From the NCBI GenBank assembly GCA_900199505.1, contig FZQV01000029.1:1-34388 (forward strand): DNA of 34,388 bases. Reading direction: 5' to 3'. Within the stretch, counting starts at the first letter, position 1, and each line of letters opens with the position of its first letter. Positions 31,224-34,388 of the stretch are shown here, in pieces. Both the position numbers and the translations under genes were made by a program. The notes below the pieces were generated by a model that saw only the letters and a list, made by a program, of their open reading frames with translations, was not told the origin of the DNA and searched no databases. The stretch is from Ruaniaceae bacterium KH17 (GTDB lineage: Bacteria > Actinomycetota > Actinomycetes > Actinomycetales > Actinomycetaceae).

Positions 31224-31440
31224 GCTGAACTCGTGGCTCGGGTGGGCGTGGGCCGATTCGGTGGCCGCGCTCGTGATCGCCGGTCTGGCCGTGCGCGAGG
31301 GGATCGAAGCCTGGCGCGGAGACGCATGCTGTGCCGCGCCCACCTCCGTGCTCACCGGGGAACGCTCAGTGGAGGCGCACTACGACGACGCGTGCTGCGC
31401 GGGCGAAGGTGCGGGTGCGGGGTCTGCGGCGTCGAAGTAG
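31224..31440 (+). pseudogene. duplicated 3' end of the cation-efflux gene
   Basis: These 217 bases match 29388-29604 without a gap, with scattered substitutions mostly near the end. They encode LNSWLGWAWADSVAALVIAG through to the stop, including the D-D-A-C-C tail. There is no start, and the first ~165 codons are missing. The AbiE module lies exactly between the two copies, so the region looks like a second efflux gene whose front was replaced by the AbiE insertion. Confidence 0.8.
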
Positions 31441-31477
31441 GTACTGGGCGGCCATCGCGGTGGCGGCGCCCGAGAAC

Positions 31478-31789
31478 TCAGCGCTGAGCTGGAATCAGCG
31501 CAATACGTGTTCCCAGCGCCTCGGCGAGCCGCATCAGGGTCGTAGCAGTCGGGTTTCCGAGCCCTCGCTCGATTCGGCTGATCTCGGCCTGCTGGACATC
31601 AGCGAGCTTCGCCAGCGCGGCCTGAGAGAGCTCGCGAGCCTTACGCGCATCGGCGATTGCTGAGCCCAGTTGCTTCTGCGCATTCATCTCCGCAACGAAC
31701 ATCGCAGAAGCAGCGTTGTAGACACGCCAATCGGCATCGTCCCATGACGCCTGTTCCTTACTCAGGAACTCATTGAAGTCCTTCGCCAT
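31478..31789 (-). CDS. XRE-family antitoxin (HigA type)
   Basis: This 103-residue protein has a C-terminal XRE helix-turn-helix domain (ARKARELSQAALAKLADVQQ, then AEISRIERG and PTATTLMRLAEALG) behind an N-terminal segment of about 40 residues. The start is ATG at 31789 with GGAGG six bases upstream. It follows the RelE-like gene by 44 bases on the same strand, the toxin-first order characteristic of higBA. It should repress the operon and neutralise the toxin. Confidence 0.82.
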   Translation of the reverse strand: MAKDFNEFLSKEQASWDDADWRVYNAASAMFVAEMNAQKQLGSAIADARKARELSQAALAKLADVQQAEISRIERGLGNPTATTLMRLAEALGTRIALIPAQR

Positions 31790-31833
31790 CACGTGCCTCC
31801 TCTCCTAGATTATGTGTTATTCCACATACTGAG

Positions 31834-32253
31834 TCAATGAAAGTTCGCTTTCCATTCGTGGAGCATCTTTCGAGCCTTCGCGATCTCGCGGGCTTGGCGC
31901 CTCGCGGATGGATCGCGCCTCTTGTCGCACCCGTGGAACAGCAGCACAATCCTGTTTCCATAGAAAGTGCAGAACACACGAAGCAGTACAGGCCGGTCTG
32001 TGCCAACCGAAACATCGCTGTTCTCGCCAGCCATTGTCAGTATCGTGTGCAACGACTTGCGCACCCTGAACTCATAGAGACCGCCACCGAGCGGCTTACC
32101 CCACTCTCCCGAGCAGATGCCAATCCCGTAGACCTGGAGGACATTGACGAGGGCCGCATAGAGCACCCTCTGCTCACACCGCGGCAACGATCGCACGAAT
32201 CGCTCAAAAGCGTCGTCGTGGTACTCGATCGTCCAGCCATCCTCCGTCTCCAT
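31834..32253 (-). CDS. RelE/HigB-like toxin
   Basis: This 139-residue protein of the phage-derived Gp49/HigB group has the motif GKPLGGGLYEFRV, then RVFCTFYGNRIVLLFHGCDK and a basic C-terminal helix (RRQAREIAKARKML). HigB toxins bind the ribosome and cleave mRNA during translation. The protein is longer than compact RelE toxins but normal for this group. It is first in the operon, followed by its XRE antitoxin. ATG at 32253 is used; the ribosome site GCGGG is weak. It appears intact. Confidence 0.8.
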   Translation of the reverse strand: METEDGWTIEYHDDAFERFVRSLPRCEQRVLYAALVNVLQVYGIGICSGEWGKPLGGGLYEFRVRKSLHTILTMAGENSDVSVGTDRPVLLRVFCTFYGNRIVLLFHGCDKRRDPSARRQAREIAKARKMLHEWKANFH

Positions 32254-32295
32254 CCCGCGAGACTAGAACGAGTTCGCCAAGTCGCGCTGAGGGCC

Positions 32296-32304
32296 TGTGG
32301 ATAA
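32296..32304 (-). other. DnaA-box-like TTATCCACA (inverted copy)
   Basis: The fourth TTATCCACAGG in the window, on the minus strand between the HigB-like and DUF1801 genes. Confidence 0.35.
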
Positions 32305-32715
32305 CTAGAGACGCGACTCGGCAAGGGTCCGTTGCAGGAGTTCACGTAGCACGGCGTGGTCGACGTCGGACAGCCGAGTCAGGTAAAGACATGCCTTGCT
32401 CGCCTTGTGCTTGCCGAGGCGCTCGAGCAGGTCTGGCCACTTCTCCGCGAACCCAGTCGTGAGATAGAGAGTGTGCTTCGACTGGCCCGTGGCAAAGGCG
32501 AGCTCGGGCATGATGCCGCCGTGACAGCTCTCGTACTGATAGCTCAGCTCACCGAAACCGATGATGCGCCCAGCCCACACGACGGGCTCATAGCCACTGA
32601 GCTGGCGATGCAACTCGATCAGCTCATCCGCTTCGACGCGCCGTGGCCCCGTGACCTTGTCGAGGACCTCGAGGACCGGCATCTCGCACGGCCGCATTGC
32701 TGGTTCTTTCGCCAC
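32305..32715 (-). CDS. DUF1801 domain protein
   Basis: This 136-residue protein has the DUF1801 pattern: DELIELHRQLSGYEPVVWAG, then FGELSYQYESCHGG, SKHTLYLTTGF, LGKHKASKACLYL and a C-terminal LRELLQRTL. DUF1801 proteins (YdhG-like, frataxin-like fold) are cytoplasmic and of unclear function; some are linked to iron or stress responses. GTG at 32715 is the start, with GGAGG six bases upstream. It stands alone, with a 39-base gap to the VOC gene upstream. Confidence 0.82.
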   Translation of the reverse strand: MAKEPAMRPCEMPVLEVLDKVTGPRRVEADELIELHRQLSGYEPVVWAGRIIGFGELSYQYESCHGGIMPELAFATGQSKHTLYLTTGFAEKWPDLLERLGKHKASKACLYLTRLSDVDHAVLRELLQRTLAESRL

Positions 32716-32754
32716 GTTCCACCTCCGGAAGAATCCTACGTTCGAAGAGCGCGA

Positions 32755-33714
32755 TCAGCCCTTCACGGAGACGATGATCTGGGTTCCCCACGGATCGGAG
32801 GTGCGCAGTTCCGAGCCCTCGCGCGTGTAGTTGTGCTCCGCTTCGTTGAGCCGAGCCTCCAGCGAGTCGAGTTCGCTCGGGTCGCCCACGTGAATGGTAA
32901 CGTGCCCGAGCCCGGTCGATTCGGGCCGCTCCCCCGCCCCCTCCGATGACCACACATTCACCGCCAAGTGGTGGTGATAGCCATCGGCGGCAAAGAACAC
33001 GGCGCCCTCACTCCGGGCGGTCACGGCGAATCCAAGTGTGTCCGCGTAGAACTGTTCGGCATCGGCGAGATCTCCGCCGCGAAGGTGCACATGGCCCATC
33101 ACGACGCCGTCGGCATGCTCACCGAGCTCCGCAGGGTCGAAGTTCTCGGCGATGAATGCGTTCGGATCGAGCGCGGCCGAACCCATCGTCACCAGGTTGT
33201 CATCCCACTCCCAGCCGTCGCGTGGGCGGTCAACGTAGAGCTCCACGCCGTTGCCATCCGGATCCCCAAAGTAGAACGCCTGGCTCACAGTGTGATCCGA
33301 CGACCCCTGGAACGAGTTCGGCGCGATCGTTGCCGTGCGCACGAGCGCGTCCGCAAGCGTCTTCTCATCGGGGAAGAGGAATGCGGAGTGGTAGAGACCG
33401 GCATCGTTGAAGCTGTCCGCAGGCGCATCCGTCTCCACCAGCGAGAGAAGCGGAGTGCCATCGATACCGAGCGTGACGGCGCCCTCGACGTCGGCCAAAA
33501 CCTCCAGCCCGACGCCGTCCACGTAGAACTGCAGGAGCGGCTCTGGATCCGCTGTCAGAAGCTCCACGGCACCCATCGAGGTGCCCGCTCCGAGCTCACT
33601 TGGTGCCGGGCCGCCGGGTCCGCCCGTTGCACACCCGGCGAGGAGCCCGACAGCGGCAAGGACCGAAACGGCCCCCGCAAGTCGAGATCGGACCGTCTTG
33701 TTGCTCATTGCCAC
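32755..33714 (-). CDS. VOC-family lipoprotein (glyoxalase/dioxygenase fold)
   Basis: This protein of about 319 residues has a lipoprotein signal peptide (VLAAVGLLAGC, lipidation at the cysteine) followed by two VOC halves. The first covers MGAVELLTADPEPLLQFYVD to YFGDPDGNGVELY, the second GVMGHVHL-type sequence (VVMGHVHLRGGDLADAEQFY) to the C-terminus. H and E residues in HVHLRG, HHHLAVNVW and NGVELY could bind a metal, as in catechol-2,3-dioxygenase relatives. An exported, membrane-anchored VOC protein is unusual; most are cytoplasmic. The start used is GTG at 33714, because GGAGGGG lies six bases upstream; ATG at 33708 is the alternative. The substrate is unknown. Confidence 0.82.
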   Translation of the reverse strand: MAMSNKTVRSRLAGAVSVLAAVGLLAGCATGGPGGPAPSELGAGTSMGAVELLTADPEPLLQFYVDGVGLEVLADVEGAVTLGIDGTPLLSLVETDAPADSFNDAGLYHSAFLFPDEKTLADALVRTATIAPNSFQGSSDHTVSQAFYFGDPDGNGVELYVDRPRDGWEWDDNLVTMGSAALDPNAFIAENFDPAELGEHADGVVMGHVHLRGGDLADAEQFYADTLGFAVTARSEGAVFFAADGYHHHLAVNVWSSEGAGERPESTGLGHVTIHVGDPSELDSLEARLNEAEHNYTREGSELRTSDPWGTQIIVSVKG

Positions 33715-33764
33715 CAGGCACCCCTCCACAACAGTAGTTGAATGCTAAAGTATCATGGCGTCGC

Positions 33765-33780
33765 CGTGCAGATCTGCACG
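33765..33780. promoter_or_regulatory. 16-bp perfect palindrome upstream of the VOC gene
   Basis: CGTGCAGATCTGCACG is fully self-complementary and lies 50 bases upstream of the VOC start codon. It is a candidate repressor site; no known operator is recognised. Confidence 0.4.
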
Positions 33781-33838
33781 TCCACCTGAGATGAGCCACG
33801 TCACGGTGCTACCGGGACCGTCATGCGGCACATACGAC

Positions 33839-33876
33839 AGGAGGCACCTTGCCTCGCGTGAGGAAAGGTGCCTCCT
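33839..33876 (-). terminator. strong hairpin after the surface-protein gene
   Basis: AGGAGGCACCTT and AAGGTGCCTCCT form a perfect 12-bp stem with a 14-base loop, 46 bases past the stop of the minus-strand surface-protein gene. No T-tract follows on that strand; a short pyrimidine run follows on the other. An intrinsic terminator or mRNA-stabilising stem is the likely role. Confidence 0.6.
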
Positions 33877-33922
33877 GCTTTCTCTCAGCCTGGCGAGAGA
33901 GCCATTTCGAGAGAGGTTTGGC

Positions 33923-34388
33923 CTACACGGCAGACCAACGACGACGGATTAGCAGCAGACCACCGCCAGCCAGCACGAGAAGCGCTCCCGCGATTGCGGC
34001 TTCTGCCGCTCCGGAGACGCCAGTGACAACCAACTCGTCAGCCTTGTAGGTGTTGGTCACGCTCCACGCAATATCCGCGTTACCGTCCGCGAGGATCGTG
34101 ACAGTGTCAGCCGACACGCCACTGGACACAAACGAGTAGCCCTCCGGAGCATCCGGCAGATCACCCTCAACCAGGCTCACCACCGTGCCCTCCGGCAGGT
34201 CCAGCCCCGACGGAACCACAGACCCATCAGCAGGAAGATCAAACGACTCAGTGAACTCTTCACCGTCAATCTCCCAGGTCGCGGTCACCGGGAACACCGT
34301 CCCAGCCGGGAACGACGCCGCGTCAACACCATCAACAATCTTCCGCAAGTTGAACGTGCCATCATTCACGACGACCGCGTCCTCCGCG
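33923..34388 (-). CDS. sortase-anchored surface protein, C-terminal part (DUF5979-like)
   Basis: The frame is open at the right window edge, so only the last ~154 residues are present. They form a beta-rich repeat of the DUF5979 type (FNLRKIVDGVDAASFPAGTVF, FTESFDLPADG, VPSGLDLPEGTVVSLVEGDL, ending in an IAWSVTNTY strand). An L-V-V-T-G sorting motif, a hydrophobic span and R-R-R-W at the end follow, the cell-wall anchoring tail cut by sortase. LVVTG departs from LPXTG at the second position. Such proteins are typically pilin-like or adhesive. A strong hairpin follows the gene. Confidence 0.82.
   Translation of the reverse strand, partial: AEDAVVVNDGTFNLRKIVDGVDAASFPAGTVFPVTATWEIDGEEFTESFDLPADGSVVPSGLDLPEGTVVSLVEGDLPDAPEGYSFVSSGVSADTVTILADGNADIAWSVTNTYKADELVVTGVSGAAEAAIAGALLVLAGGGLLLIRRRWSAV

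Noticed and set aside
32356-33741. Long plus-strand frames opposite the DUF1801 and VOC genes
   Set aside because: They are antisense shadows; the minus-strand products match known families and have ribosome sites.
1-34388. CRISPR arrays, tRNA or rRNA genes
   Set aside because: I looked for regularly spaced repeats and for tRNA or rRNA-like sequence on both strands and saw none. The only spaced repeats are the four GGGTAGCCA copies.

Overview
The window looks like accessory chromosome DNA of a high-GC actinobacterium, probably Microbacteriaceae-like. The support is GTG/TTG starts, leaderless promoters, actinobacterial families (DUF5701, DUF6112, CmtR-type ArsR) and a sortase-type surface protein with a DUF5979-like repeat. 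No rRNA, tRNA or housekeeping gene is visible, so the taxon is an inference. By eye the BREX half is lower in GC than the metal-resistance half, which suggests separate acquisition.

Layout. (1) 1-632: the 3' end of an IS256-family element has landed in codon 26 of a DUF6361-like gene. (2) 633-19377, all on the minus strand: a complete type 1 BREX phage-defence operon, brxA-brxB-brxC-pglX-pglZ-brxL, followed by an unknown gene and a RloC/PrrC-like ATPase that may be an anticodon nuclease. The methyltransferase gene pglX is split. The N-terminal, catalytic and specificity part is at 12008-14626. The C-terminal part is at 8036-8983, still coupled to pglZ. Between them lie a tyrosine recombinase, a 354-bp IS21-family deletion derivative, and a second pglX specificity cassette in inverted orientation (10926-12031). 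The cassette shares a 181-bp inverted repeat (177/181 identical by hand) and a perfect 22-bp inverted repeat with the expressed gene. This is an invertible BREX specificity switch built around a split PglX. (3) 19764-22616: a divergent SF1 helicase with a degenerate nuclease-like tail and a zinc ribbon.

(4) 22620-28500: a scrapyard of rearranged fragments. It holds three Asp/Glu racemase fragments, a truncated M23 peptidase, conjugative-element relics (DUF6112, TrbL-like), a GNAT pseudogene and an arsenite permease, with a 75-bp direct repeat at 23681 and 27484. Two VapBC modules sit within it. (5) 28517-29604: a CmtR-like metal sensor and a cation efflux protein. (6) 29786-31440: an AbiEi/AbiEii module between an intact efflux gene and a 217-bp duplicate of that gene's 3' end. 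(7) 31478-34388: a HigBA-like pair, a DUF1801 protein, a VOC-family lipoprotein and the C-terminus of a sortase-anchored surface protein cut by the window edge.

Functionally this is a defence island. BREX modifies self DNA and blocks phage, with switchable specificity; a possible tRNA-cleaving backup sits at the operon end, and four toxin-antitoxin or abortive-infection modules follow within 7 kb. Four genes in the right half (vapB1, vapB2, cmtR-like, abiEi) share one promoter layout: a -10 hexamer exactly 6 nt before the ATG, as expected for leaderless transcripts.
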